From Bedellia somnulentella (Eukaryota; Arthropoda; Insecta; Lepidoptera; Bedelliidae), in contig OY755174.1 in assembly GCA_963576735.1 (NCBI GenBank), forward strand, positions 7,502,001 through 7,566,000: a DNA stretch of 64,000 bases, written 5' to 3'. A program made the translations under genes and the position numbers. Shown here in pieces: positions 34,566 through 46,100 of this stretch; the stretch's first letter is position 1, and each line of letters opens with the position of its first letter. The notes beneath the pieces were generated by a model. That model saw only the letters and a list, made by a program, of their open reading frames with translations, had not been told where the DNA came from and did no database searches.

Positions 34566-35445
34566 ATCGGAACCAAATTATTTGTATACAAATCGAGGCT
34601 ACGTTTATCGGTAATTGATAACAATAGGTCATTCAGTGCCTGTTATGGTACATTTCGCTCTTTGGTCTATTATGTACCAGATAACTGAAAATCAAGACCT
34701 TTTGGAATTTGTGACTTTATATTATATTCTGCTTAGCATTTCTTTCAGTTAGGTAGTTTGCTTTCGTAAATTTCGTATTTGATTGTTTTGTTTATATGAC
34801 AACTCAAATTCTCTCTGATATTTTTTTTCTTCGGAGTTTTTTTATCAAACTTATGGGAAGATACCTACCTACGTACGTACATAACTGAACTCAGTGCAGA
34901 AGTTATTATGATTCTGATTGAAGATTTGCTTAGGGTGGCGTGGCAGAGCACCCTATTTTCTTAATTACCAAGGTAGGTAAGAGTTGGACTTAGAATACCT
35001 AGTTTGTGATAAGGAGAATTAACACTATTTGTCTGATTACCCAGTAATCCTTTTATAGTTTGAAAACAAATATTTCTGGCCAATTCTATAATTGCTTGTT
35101 TAAAAAGTAACTACTAAGATGTCATTAAATGTCACTCTATTCGAAAATATTTATTTACGTTACATCTCAGTTTATGAATATGCATTAATAGATCATTTGA
35201 TGAAGTTATCAATTTATTATTTTTCAGTGAGTTTAATGTATTATTATTACGGTGGTGTTATGAAAAAACGCGCAATGAAGTATAGTAATTAATTAGATTG
35301 GACATTGTACGTTAACTTTATTAAAACAGCTATGTTTTCATCTCAAAGGTTTGTTCAAGTTTTGTAATTAACTCGTAAGTTAGGTACAACTTTAAAAGAT
35401 CTTTATATTTTCATAACGTGCATACAAATAGACTTAGAGCTAACG
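34566..35445. other. No gene; upstream side of copy B
   Basis: TTTGTATACAAAT occurs twice at about 34555-34593 near the copy B start. I find no exons matching exons 1-2 of A or C here. Confidence 0.4.
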
Positions 35446-35511
35446 AACCGTCCGGTTAACGCTGTGACTATAAGGCTTAAAATTATTACAGTAATTGGCC
35501 TCGATCTCGTC

Positions 35512-35804
35512 TTTAAAACATACTCTTTCTATATTTTAAATCGATTAAAAACATCAAACTAAACAATTTTGCCTATGGAATGCTTATCTAAAATATTTTA
35601 ATTTTCAAAATAATATGTAATAATGTATTAATAATAATAAATAATGTATTAATGTAATAATTAATGTATTATTTTGAAAATAACATTAATACATTAACTA
35701 TTTTATTAATACATTATTATATTTTAGATAGGCATTCCATAGGCAAAGTTGTTTAGTTTGATGTCTTTAATCGATTTAAAATATAGAAAGGGTATGTTTT
35801 AAAA
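35512..35804. mobile_element. Foldback (inverted-repeat) element
   Basis: Left arm 35512-35598 (TTTAAAACATACTCTTTCTA onward) is complementary to 35719-35804 with a few mismatches. The core at 35599-35718 is AT-rich and also partly self-complementary. Weaker complementarity extends outward to GTTAACG near 35453 and CGTTAAC near 35845. Non-coding MITE-like. Confidence 0.65.
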
Positions 35805-35865
35805 GGTCTTGGCCAATTGGTCTTTAAGTGGGTATTACCCGTTAACTTAGACTTCAAAATCAAAT

Positions 35866-37705
35866 CAAAAAAAAATCAAAATCATTTATTTTTATCAAAA
35901 TTTACATCAACGAGAATCAACGGTCCCCACACTAGGTAAAATCCTGTATTGCAGGTGACCTAACATGATTGACATACAGATTTTAAATCAGAACTATTAA
36001 AACAGACAGAAAATTAAAATTAAATTACTACTATAACTAACAAAGAAAATTAAAAATCAAAAATTATAAATCAAGTTTAAATTACTACTATACTAACCAA
36101 CGTGTATTGTATTGTGTGAGTGTGTATGTGTGGGTGTTTATGTGTGTGTGTGTGTAGGTATGTGTGTGTGTGTATGTGTGTGTGTGAGTGAGAGACAGAA
36201 ATATAGATTGAATTCATTTTATTTTTGGACAATTAAAAACTGTTCAGTATCATCATACGATAACTGTTTTAGCCAGTTTACAATGTGTCTTTTTAGTTTG
36301 TACAAATTTAAGTCTTTAAAATTTAATAATTTATTTATTTTGTTATAAACATATTTAGCTAAAAATATATAAAATCTCCCTGAAAATTCAGTCTTGAGTT
36401 TTGGTATTTTAAAGATGTTGTTTACATTTCTGCGGCTCTTTTCGTTCACCGATATTCTGGTACTACAACTACTTCTGTGCATTTGACTGATAATTCGCAA
36501 AATGTATATTTGTCTGACAGATAGTACATCTGCAGATTTATATAGCTCACTAGTAGGGTAAAGATAGGGTAAATTAAGACCAACTTTCAGAACAGCTCTC
36601 TGTGCCCTTTCTAAAGGCAAAAGTACAGTTTTAGCGCTTCCTCCCCAACTATCAATGCAATACGACAATATTGATTCACAAAGAGCAAAGTAAACCATCT
36701 TAAAAGTAGTTTTATCGATAACATGTTTTAGATTGTTGAAAACAGCGATTAGTTTACGAACTCTAGCAGTAAGGAGTTGTATGTGTGGCCTAAAAGTAAG
36801 ATGCTGATCGATGATTACACCTAAATATTTTACAGTAGAACATCTTTCCAATCTTTCACACTCACAGGTATCCCTATCATTGGATCTACAATTATTTTTA
36901 TGAGCTATTATATCGATATCAGTTGCAGGCTGGCCGTTTTTTCTTATACTGAAAGTGAGATAATTGGTTTTGCTACAATTAAGACTTAGCAAATTGTCTG
37001 ACATCCAATGACGGACTTTATTAAACCCTGCCTGCGCATATTTACTAACAGTTTGCCAATTATCGCCCCAAAAAACTAATGCAGTATCATCTGCAAAAGT
37101 GAAAAGTCGTCCCTGATCCAACTTTAAATTACATAGATCATTTATGTACACCAGAAAAAGAGTAGGACCCAACACACTTCCTTGTGGAACACCGTAAGTA
37201 ACGTGATAGGTGTCACTAACCGTTTCACCTAGTTTCACTGACTGTGTTCTGCTGGTCAAATAGTCCTTTAGTAACTCAAGCTGGACACCGCGAATGCCAT
37301 AGTTTTCCAATTTTTTAAGCAAATATTTTATTATATTTATATAATAAATATTTTATTGAAACGGTATCGAATGCTTTTGCTAAATCAATAAATATTCCAA
37401 TGCATTTTCTTCCCGCATCCAAATTTTCAACAACCATGTTTGTTAGTTCGCTCACAGCATGCGAAGTCGATAAACCTCTACGAAATCCATACTGGTTTGA
37501 GGATAATATATGACAAGTCTCCAAATATTTCATTAATTGAGTGTTTATAAGTTTTTCTAAAATTTTTGATAGGATGGGGAGAAGCGAAATAGGTCGGTAA
37601 TTATTAAAAGAACATTTATCACCACCTTTGTGAACCGGTATTACAATCGCATGTTTAAGGATGTTTGGGAAAACACCATTAACGAAAGCCAGATTTATCA
37701 GATTA
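35866..37705 (-). pseudogene. 5'-truncated Jockey-type LINE with a frameshift
   Basis: The minus-strand frame begins at about 37705 (VNGVFPNILKHAIVIPVHK, NNYRPISLLP). It continues through FRRGLSTSHAV and FIDLAKAFDTV, and is broken at about 37315-37345 by a short AT-rich insertion. It resumes with GVPQGSVLGPTLF and FTFADDTALVF and ends at 36219. The endonuclease part is missing. An untranslated tail, including a (GT)n tract at 36112-36190, runs to an A/T-rich end near 35866. Confidence 0.8.
36112..36190. repeat. (GT)n microsatellite
   Basis: Interrupted GT-repeat tract inside the 3' region of the LINE at 35866-37705. Confidence 0.9.
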
Positions 37706-38059
37706 CGTCTTACGTCTTACGTACAGATACTTTGCTTATGTCATTAAGTTAACTAACTTCTAATAAGTACCTCGACGTGTAATACCCACTTAAATATTTA
37801 TTAAACTTAGCTTCATCTATCAAGTCGATTTGCAATTGATGCATATGCTTTCTTCAGCGTTTAAGTAAGTAGATACAGTGACCAGTACCGTCTTTACCAT
37901 AAGGGCACACGGGGCCAGTGCCCAGGGCCCCCCATCTGAGGGGGGCCCCAACAACCAACAATTTCTGTCACACATTTATTTTCAAAACATTTTTGTCGGG
38001 CACATTACATTGTTTTCACAAATCAGTAATCGATGACGAATCGAGCGCCTATTCTTACT

Positions 38060-38945
38060 GTAAGCAGAAACATTTCTTAAACTTTTAGAAAAATTGTTAA
38101 ATTTTTTTTCGGCTTCGACAAAACGAAGAAAAATTTTGACAGATCATTTATTTGCAAATAGAGTCCCGAAGTCTTTTTCGGAAACTGGATGGTCTGCACG
38201 CGCTAATTCTATTAATGCTTTGCAAAATGGTAATTTAAATATTTCTGAAATATTAAATAAACCGGGAGACACTAGAAAGAAAGCCCAAAACCTTGCAAAA
38301 AATGGAAGACTGCCTTTCCAACGGAAATATGGAATGATCTTTTGGGAGTTATAAATAAAACAAGTCTAAGTTTACAGAATAAAACTATGACCATGGACGT
38401 TGTAACGAATCTCTAATCAGTTATGTCAATACCGCACGCAATAATTCTGATTAGTACGAAGAAACGAAACTTCTACTGATGAAAATCCATATGCTGACTA
38501 CAAAGAAATTGAAGAACTACGAAACTCAAGTGGCGCAAGGCAGGGCAAATTGCAGACAGAACCGACTTTCGGCCGTTGTTACTCGAAGGTTCTGGGGTGG
38601 CGGCTACGTACCGGACGAAGCAGTGTGGGTAGGCCTCCCACATGGTGGTTGGATGAGGGCAGCGCAGGACCGGTCGTTGTGGAAATCTATAGGGGAGGCC
38701 TAGTGGACGTCTATTGGCTATATGATCATGATGACTACAAAGATACAATTGAATGAAAAAAACTTCGCAGCAAAAGCTTAACTTTTTTTGAAGGATCATC
38801 AGAGACTGCACAGTTGAGAGGCAAGGAAAAGTTTCGTGTAGATACTTTCATTCCCATAATTGACACATTAAGCATGAAAGCATTAGAAAGAACCACCAAG
38901 CACCAAGAAATTAATAGTCGATTTAGTTTTCTTTGTCAGTAAACA
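38060..38945 (+). pseudogene. hAT/ZMYM-like transposase remnants
   Basis: 38087-38350 reads NFFSASTKRRKILTDHL, then SETGWSARANSINAL and ILNKPGDTRKKAQNLAK. 38790-38940 reads GKEKFRVDTFIPIIDTL and EINSRFSFLCQ. These fit the DUF4371/hAT C-terminal type protein found in zinc-finger MYM-like and hAT proteins. Stops and frameshifts separate the pieces, so this is non-functional. Confidence 0.6.
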
Positions 38946-39233
38946 ACAATCGAATCTGATAAGTTGACCAAAAAATGCAAAGAATTGCAATGTTTTCATT
39001 TAACCCAGTATTAAAAAAACATAGCAAAACAATCTGTGACTTTAAATGTTACGAGAACAACTGAGTAATTTGTCAAATATGTACATAGAAAGTGATATCC
39101 TTCAAAAATTTTACTTTAAGGACAGAATAGAAGATATTTCACAACAGAAATCCCGAAAGAAAACGTTACAGTAATCGTCACCACAAAGCCCAGCAGCATT
39201 GCAATATCATTAATATCAATTACATAATAATAA

Positions 39234-42200
39234 CATACATACATACATACATATACTCACGCCATTAGTTCCCATTGGGGTAGGCAGAGACTATTGATCG
39301 CCACTTCGCACGATCCTGACAAACCTCTCTAGCTTCGTTTACATCCATCAATCTTTTCATACATGCTCTTTTATTCTTCATACTTCGGACGCCAGCCTTT
39401 TTGAGCACACTCTCAATTTGGTCCAAGTGTGTTCTCCGTGGTCGTCCTCTACTAACATTACCATCCACACTAGCTCTATAGATCCCTTTTACCAATTTTC
39501 TATCATCCATCCTCTCTATGTGCCCAAACCATCTCAACATTCCTTTTTCTATCTTTCTTACAATATCATCTTTCACACCACACTTTTCACGAATAACACT
39601 ATTTCTCACTCGGTCACATAATCTAACATTACAAATTTTTCTGAGGGACCTCATCTCTACTGCATTCACTCTGCTCTCATGCTTCTTCTGCCACACCCAA
39701 CATTCGCTTCCATACATAAGCGTAGGAACAAGAACAGCATCATGCACAGCCATTCGGGCCTTTTCAGACACCGTTTGACTGATCATTAGGCTATTCATTG
39801 CTCCATTTACCGCATTACCCTTTTTCACTCTTCTTTCAATGTCTTCATCACATTTCCCATCCCTTGTAAACAAACTTCCCAGATATACAAACTCCTTCAC
39901 CTGTTCCACATCCTTACCATCAATCGCAATCACGCATTCTGTCACATCTTCCTGTCTCTCAAAAACCATCGTTTTGGTCTTATCCACATTCACCCTCATT
40001 CCCTTTCTTACAAAAGACTCACATGCAATATTCATCATCTCTTGCAACTCTTCTGCCGATGATGCAAGTAGCACTTGATCGTCAGCATACAAGAGGCATT
40101 TAATGATGAATCCACCCATCCTTAGTCCATAATCACTTTCACGCAACTCTGTCAAACAGTCATCCATGAACAAATTGAAGAGCCACGGAGAAGCTACACA
40201 TCCCTGTCGGACACCCCTAGAGATTCCGAACCAGTCAGTGTTTTCCCCGTTTACTCTTACACATGCACTAGAATCCTCATAAAGTGATACCAATGCACGT
40301 ATAAGTTGACTCCCCAAACCGAACTTGGATAACACCTCCCATAAACACTTTCTTACCACCCTATCATACGCCTTCTCTAAATCAATGAAGGAGCAATACA
40401 CCTTTTGGTTCTTAGCTAAAAACTTTTCGGTGATGCTCCTTAGAGAGAAGATTTGATCCATACATCCCATTCCTTTCCTAAATCCCGCTTGCACATCCCA
40501 TATTTTCTCATCAGTTTCATTCATCACTCTTTCAATCAGTACCTTAGCATACAATTTACCAACAATGCTGAGTAAGCTGATGCCGCGGTAGTTTTTAGCC
40601 TCTTGGTGTGACCCCTTTCCTTTATATAGAGGCACAATCACCGCCTTGCACCAGTCTCGTGGAACTTTGCCACTCGACCAGCATTTTTGGAAAAGGAAGT
40701 GCAACCAAGAAGCCACCAACCCTTTACCAGCCCTCAGCATTTCGATAGTAATCCTATCATACCCTGCCGCCTTCCCTAATTTCATACTTTTCATTGCTTT
40801 CATTATTTCTTCCATACTAATCTCGCTGTCACTAAATTCACCCATCTCCCCGTTCCAATCAACATTACTGTCGATTGGCGAAGAAATGGATGCATCCTCT
40901 TTCTCAAACAGTCCCTCAAAATAATTCTTCCATACCCGTTTCATGCTACTTTCATCCGTCGCCAATTCACCCTGTTCATCTCTTATTACACTCACTCTCG
41001 TGTTTTGGGAAACTCCCTTTTCTTTCCGGATATACTTCCAGAATAACTTTTGGTTATTCCGGAAATTATCAGAAAGTTTCCTCTCACACCACTCTTGCAA
41101 ATCCCGCTTTTTCTTTTCTATTTTCTTCTTTACCTCATTCTTAACTCTCTTATATTCATCTTCACTTTTCTGCACTACATCGTCAGTTACACTCGCATCC
41201 ATCCGTTTACTAGCTTTAATCGCTAGTAAATCTAACCACGCTTTCTTCTTATCACCAACCGCCTCTTTCACAACTTTATCCCACCAACTTGTTGGTGGTC
41301 TATTTGACCTTTTACACACTCCACATACTTCCGTCGCACATTCAACCATCGTCGATTTGAGCACATCCCATACTTCTTCTATTTCCATTTCATCCCTCAT
41401 CTCCACGCAACTTAGTCTATCATCCAATTTCCTCAAGTATTCATCTCTGATATTTTCATCTTCTTGCAGTTTTTCTACTTTTATTCTCGCAAAATCCGTT
41501 GTTGACACTTTAGGCCTGTGACGCCAACGCGTGCACAGACCCCTTAATCGTGATATAACGAGAAAGTGATCTGTGCCAACGTTCGTGCCCCTATAGACCC
41601 TGGTGTCAACAACTTTTGCTCTCAGCCTTTCATCAACTATCACAAAATCAATCATACTTCTCTCGCTTCCCCTCTGTCTTGTATACATATGGATATCTTT
41701 GTGCTTAAACAACGTGTTTGTAACACAAAGATTCCTCTCCAAACATACCTCAATCAATTTCTCACCATTCTCATTTACCCTTTGATCACCAAACTTTCCT
41801 AAAACTCTTTCGCAACCGTTGCGTGACACACCAACCCAGCCATTAAAATCTCCTAACATTACAAGTCTCTCATTCTGATCACACCCATTCACAACATCGT
41901 CTAACAGATTCCAAAACTCCTCCCTCTCGGATAGGGATTTAGACATGTCCGGAGCGTATACGCAAATTATGCGCATCCGGACTAGTCCCAATTTCACCTT
42001 AATCCACAGGAGCCTTGGACTCACACATTCGTAATCTTTCATACACTGAGCCATCCTTTCAGATATCAGAAGTCCCACTCCTTGGCAAGCTCGGTCACTG
42101 TCAGCGACTCCAGACCAGATTGCTGTAATGTTGCCAAGTTGTGAAACTTCCTTTCCCTTACGCTTCGTCTCATTTACACAAAGAAAATCCAGTTTTCTTT

Positions 42201-42637
42201 CATTCATAATCATACATACTTCATCTAATTTTTCAAACATTCCTCCACATACATTCATCGTACTGAAGCGGGTCTCTTTAGCCCACTTTTCGCCCCGTGA
42301 GCAACCATGGCGTGATGAGTGGCGAGCTACATCGCCGCCTCCGTGTTTACTAAAATTTGAACACATATTGGACCCACGAGAAGCAAGGGAAGTAAACTGT
42401 CCACCTAGCCAGAGCCCCGCTTGACTAGGTAAGGTTATTTAGTACCCGGAGTGCACCAAGCTCCGGGACGGCGGCACGCTAGCGACCAGGCTCACCCCTG
42501 GCCATGCATCCCTCGGCGCGGCAGACCTTGGATTGGTGTAAGAGCGAAGATGGAAAAGCCCTAGTCCCTTAGTCGACTTCTACGACACCCACGGGAAGAG
42601 ATGGGGTAGTGCTATTCTAAGCCGGCACTACACAGCA
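39234..42637 (-). mobile_element. Full-length RTE-type LINE
   Basis: A 3404-bp element on the minus strand. It has a 5' leader of about 270 bp that begins GCTGTGTAGTGCCGGCTTAG, a single ORF, and a 3' UTR of only about 20 bp. It ends in a GTATGTATG-type repeat tail. AATAATAA on both sides (39226-39233 and 42638-42645) is the likely target duplication. Very short 3' UTRs with simple-repeat tails are usual for RTE elements. Inserted into the hAT element. Confidence 0.9.
39265..42366 (-). CDS. RTE LINE ORF: AP endonuclease and reverse transcriptase, intact
   Basis: A 1033-residue uninterrupted frame. The endonuclease has MNVCGG near residue 37, NETK near 63, GDFNGW near 170 and GTDHF near 265. 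The reverse transcriptase has GKAAGYDRITIEML near 525, NYRGISLLS, FIDLEKAYDRV near 660, GVRQGCVASPWLFNLFMDD near 710 and the YADDQVLLA catalytic box near 760. The C-terminal tail shows LRWFGHIERMDDRKLVKGIY and RGRPRR. No stops or frameshifts, so it may still be competent. Relics of the same family sit at 13541-14265, 21335-21525 and 59855-59945. It is probably the partner supplying enzymes to SINE1. Confidence 0.93.
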   Translation of the reverse strand: MCSNFSKHGGGDVARHSSRHGCSRGEKWAKETRFSTMNVCGGMFEKLDEVCMIMNERKLDFLCVNETKRKGKEVSQLGNITAIWSGVADSDRACQGVGLLISERMAQCMKDYECVSPRLLWIKVKLGLVRMRIICVYAPDMSKSLSEREEFWNLLDDVVNGCDQNERLVMLGDFNGWVGVSRNGCERVLGKFGDQRVNENGEKLIEVCLERNLCVTNTLFKHKDIHMYTRQRGSERSMIDFVIVDERLRAKVVDTRVYRGTNVGTDHFLVISRLRGLCTRWRHRPKVSTTDFARIKVEKLQEDENIRDEYLRKLDDRLSCVEMRDEMEIEEVWDVLKSTMVECATEVCGVCKRSNRPPTSWWDKVVKEAVGDKKKAWLDLLAIKASKRMDASVTDDVVQKSEDEYKRVKNEVKKKIEKKKRDLQEWCERKLSDNFRNNQKLFWKYIRKEKGVSQNTRVSVIRDEQGELATDESSMKRVWKNYFEGLFEKEDASISSPIDSNVDWNGEMGEFSDSEISMEEIMKAMKSMKLGKAAGYDRITIEMLRAGKGLVASWLHFLFQKCWSSGKVPRDWCKAVIVPLYKGKGSHQEAKNYRGISLLSIVGKLYAKVLIERVMNETDEKIWDVQAGFRKGMGCMDQIFSLRSITEKFLAKNQKVYCSFIDLEKAYDRVVRKCLWEVLSKFGLGSQLIRALVSLYEDSSACVRVNGENTDWFGISRGVRQGCVASPWLFNLFMDDCLTELRESDYGLRMGGFIIKCLLYADDQVLLASSAEELQEMMNIACESFVRKGMRVNVDKTKTMVFERQEDVTECVIAIDGKDVEQVKEFVYLGSLFTRDGKCDEDIERRVKKGNAVNGAMNSLMISQTVSEKARMAVHDAVLVPTLMYGSECWVWQKKHESRVNAVEMRSLRKICNVRLCDRVRNSVIREKCGVKDDIVRKIEKGMLRWFGHIERMDDRKLVKGIYRASVDGNVSRGRPRRTHLDQIESVLKKAGVRSMKNKRACMKRLMDVNEAREVCQDRAKWRSIVSAYPNGN

Positions 42638-42800
42638 AATAATAAATCATACTATATTTGATTACTTATAATAAATGGTCTTATTCATATTTATAAGTTA
42701 AAAAGTTTTAATTAATTCGTTTTTTTTACTTTCCAAAAGGGCCCCAAATTCTAGTGTGCCCAAGGGCCCCAGCCTAGTAAAAGACGGCCCTGACAGTGAC

Positions 42801-43130
42801 TGTTGTTTTTGGCTGGTACGAGTCGTGACGTGAAAGGATAAAAGAAAATTATACTATAGGGGGCTCCTTTACATCTTATACAACGAGTTGTTTTTATGGT
42901 ATTATAGATAATGGTGTAGAACCATTAGTGCGCGACTGTCACTTTTTCGGTTTTATTATGATACTTGCCTTGGGTTTAGGTAGATAATATGCATTTAAAT
43001 ATGGCGCCACTGAGTACCCCTGGCTCCCTGAAACTAGGTAAACTTCGACATATTTCCAATACTTCTTTCGGCAATATGTATTACACTTTTTTAATGTGAC
43101 ATAATAATTTATTGTTGAAAAATACCACAG
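42801..43130. other. No gene seen; possible 5' region of copy C
   Basis: A short frame from ATG at 43001 to a GTAAAC donor at about 43042 does not match the phase required by the first recognised exon of copy C, so I do not call it an exon. Confidence 0.4.
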
Positions 43131-46100
43131 GAACAGCGGCTGCTTATGTTTTTCTTATCAAGATGATATGGAATTTTGGAAAGTGGTCGAATTCCCCGAG
43201 TTGAATTTAAAAATATTCAAGCTTATTAAGACATTTAATGAGGTAAGTTAACATACCAAAATAAAAATAAACAATAACGTTCAAAAAATCCCTTTAATAT
43301 ATGAAGTAATAAAATGTTTGTTGCAATAAATTAAGAGAAACTTTAATATATCAGAATACCTACAGCTGATGCTAACTATTAAAGTATAAAATATTCATAA
43401 CACAACTGTAGGGCAATATCATAAAAAAAATCCTTACATTACACCTATAAATTAACGATATTTTTAACTAAATCAGCATCACCTTATGTTTGAAAGCAAT
43501 GTTAACGTCATTTTTTGGTTTTATGTCAAGGACAATATAAATAATTTTTATTCACCTGAAGTATAAGATTTCATAAAGTGTAAGTTGGAAACTATGTTCG
43601 AATCACAAATATTTACTTTCAAAAGGAGTAATCAAAGCATTTCAAAAAGCTAACGCGCCCTTAGTCAGGAACTATTGAGTACCGACCATTAGCATCCGAG
43701 ATTAACGTGGACATCGGGCCCTGTTAAGCCCCCAGTACACAATGGCCCATGTTGGCCCACTGCACGTCATCGCCACTGTGTACAGGGGGTAATGGTATAT
43801 GATGGCGGACAATTGTCAATCGTGGCGCGCAATCGGGAAGTTGACGGTTTTTTGGGCACACTTCAAAGGAATCGTGGCGTAGCGTGGCCTGTGGTGTTTC
43901 CATAGTGGGCCATTGTTTAGTTCGTCACCGGCCGCTGATAGAAACTTATCCTTTTTTGTTATATTTTATTGCAAAATGTATTTATAATCACTATATGACG
44001 TACAAATAACATAAATAGCGACATAAATAAAATCAATAACATAAATAAATAGCTGCACCATATTAAACCATAATTACTTCGACGTCCATCGCAAGTGGTT
44101 TGCCAGGCAGCAATGAGCAATGGGCCATTGTGTGAACACCAAGTGATCGTGGCGTACAATTGTGCATTGCAAAGCGTGGCCCATCACAGGCCATTGTGTA
44201 CTGGGGGCTTTAGATCGGTTTATTCATTAACCGAGTCTATTTTCAATTGGAACAAAATTAATGCCGCACACAGGTCAGAAAATACCTATGTACGTCTGTT
44301 ACCATGCTCATCAACCGTGATAGTAAGACAGTAAAAATTACCACAGGTGATGTGTTCCTGTGATCCCTATACTAAATACTTAGAATAAAAAAATAATAAT
44401 ATAAATACATTTAATGCGGCTTCCATACTGATTCACGTGTTAATTTTGCAAGATTGAATTAAAAAAAACATACATTGCATTATTTATTTTGCTGATTTCT
44501 TTTTAGGATGGAGATCAAGAGATTAGACATGGTGTTAATCGTGCCGTATACGTAATTCACAATACCGGAGATACCACAGTGGTTAACGACCAAGTTTTGT
44601 CTGAAATCGGTAATTTTTACTATTGTAAATTAATTATTTTACATTCATCATACTCATGGTTTCCATGGGTTATGGAAAGACTATCGATCATTTTGTTTGA
44701 ACCTAGCAAACCTCCATTGGAATTGTTTACTATCAATGGACAATACGGCATTTCTTTAGCACAATTCGCAAGACAGAAAATAAATATCTAAGGGTAGCAA
44801 TAAAACGAGTGACTGTAAATTACAGTTCTAAGTGTCAAAATTAATTTTATTTGGGTTATAGAATTACTAAGTGAGCGACTGACTGCGAGTGACGAGAAAT
44901 CAACAGAACAGCAACTTACAAACATTAATTTGAGTTACTTAAAATATAAAATGAGCAGCTTCATAATATTTGAGCGACCTAATATTTGTTTGAGTGTCAA
45001 CGTTATGTCCTGCATTTTTTTCAATATTTGGCAAATGTATTTTTTTACACTGAGCGGCATTTTATCTTGAACTAGTGGATCGGCCCAGCTTCGCGCGGGT
45101 AGCGTTGTTTTTTAAATATCTTAGGTTTCTTTTTTCAGTCACTGCTCAAGCATTGTGAAAGTTAGCGCAATGTTTTCAATTTATTAAATTTATAGCACTC
45201 CCTGAACAGTGTAGTTTGGTGATATTGAATGCGCTTTTATGAACGGTTCAGTATTTCCGTTTATTTGCAAATTTTTTAATAAAACGCTATGAAGTATTTA
45301 TAACAATCTAAAAAAGAAATCATTACGTGATGTAGGATGCAATTACTGGCGCTATCTAGTATGTAATATGTAAATTAGTAACGATTCGGTTTTGGTCAAG
45401 CCTGTGACCAAGCGATGGCTTATTTCATGTATAATTTCAATGTTTCTCTACCGATTTCTATGATTGTTTTTTTTATTGAATAGGTAATAATGTTAACTTT
45501 TTTAAATTAGGGATGAATGAGAGTATTATAAACGTAAGAGTAAACAAATATAATCTGAATGCTCTGAACTGCTAAGCTATCAGAAGTTACATGTGTTATT
45601 GTGAGTCAACCATAAAAGATAGACATATATTGTTACGGGAAATTTTTTAGACAATTTTATGAAGAATATTTCCGTCATACATGATTTCTATGTCAGTTTT
45701 ACCATTAAGGCTGCACACGCGACGGAAGCTTAAAAAATGGAGTAACTTCTCCCGTTTTCCCAAAATTTCCCGAAATTCCCCTTCACTACTCTGCTGAAAA
45801 GTATACTATAACCTGCCCAGGAGTATGAAGAATAATTGTGCCAAGTTTCGTAAAAATCCGTCGAGTAGTTTTTGTTTCCATAAGGAACATACAAACCGAC
45901 AGACAGACAGACAGACAAAAAATTTACTGAATGCATTTTTGGCAACAGTATCGATCACTTATCACCCCCTGATAGTTATTTTGAAAATATATTTCATGTA
46001 CAGAATTGACCTCTCTACAGATTTATTATAAGTATAGAAGAAGATATAAATGAAGTGATTCGAATACAAAAACCACTTTGAAAAGCAAGAAAGTTTGCAT

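Larger units (their letters stand above)
37883..42792 (+). mobile_element. hAT element split by an RTE LINE
   Basis: The 8-bp target duplication ACAGTGAC lies at 37875-37882 and 42793-42800. Ends are CAGTACCGTCTTTACC on the left and, on the complement, CAGGGCCGTCTTTTACTAGG on the right, both followed by GGGCACAC/GGGCCCC-rich sequence. Without the nested LINE (39234-42637) the element is only about 1.5 kb, so it is internally deleted. It carries hAT/ZMYM-type transposase remnants. TSD length and terminal repeats fit hAT. Confidence 0.8.

Noticed and set aside
36112..36348. 78-residue frame rich in Cys and Val
   Set aside because: Translation of a GT microsatellite within a LINE tail.
40943..41521. 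192-residue plus-strand frame
   Set aside because: Antisense shadow of the RTE LINE ORF.
43001..43041. First coding exon of copy C (ATG to GTAAAC donor)
   Set aside because: It would leave one base at the splice, whereas the next exon requires two; the joined frame hits a stop.
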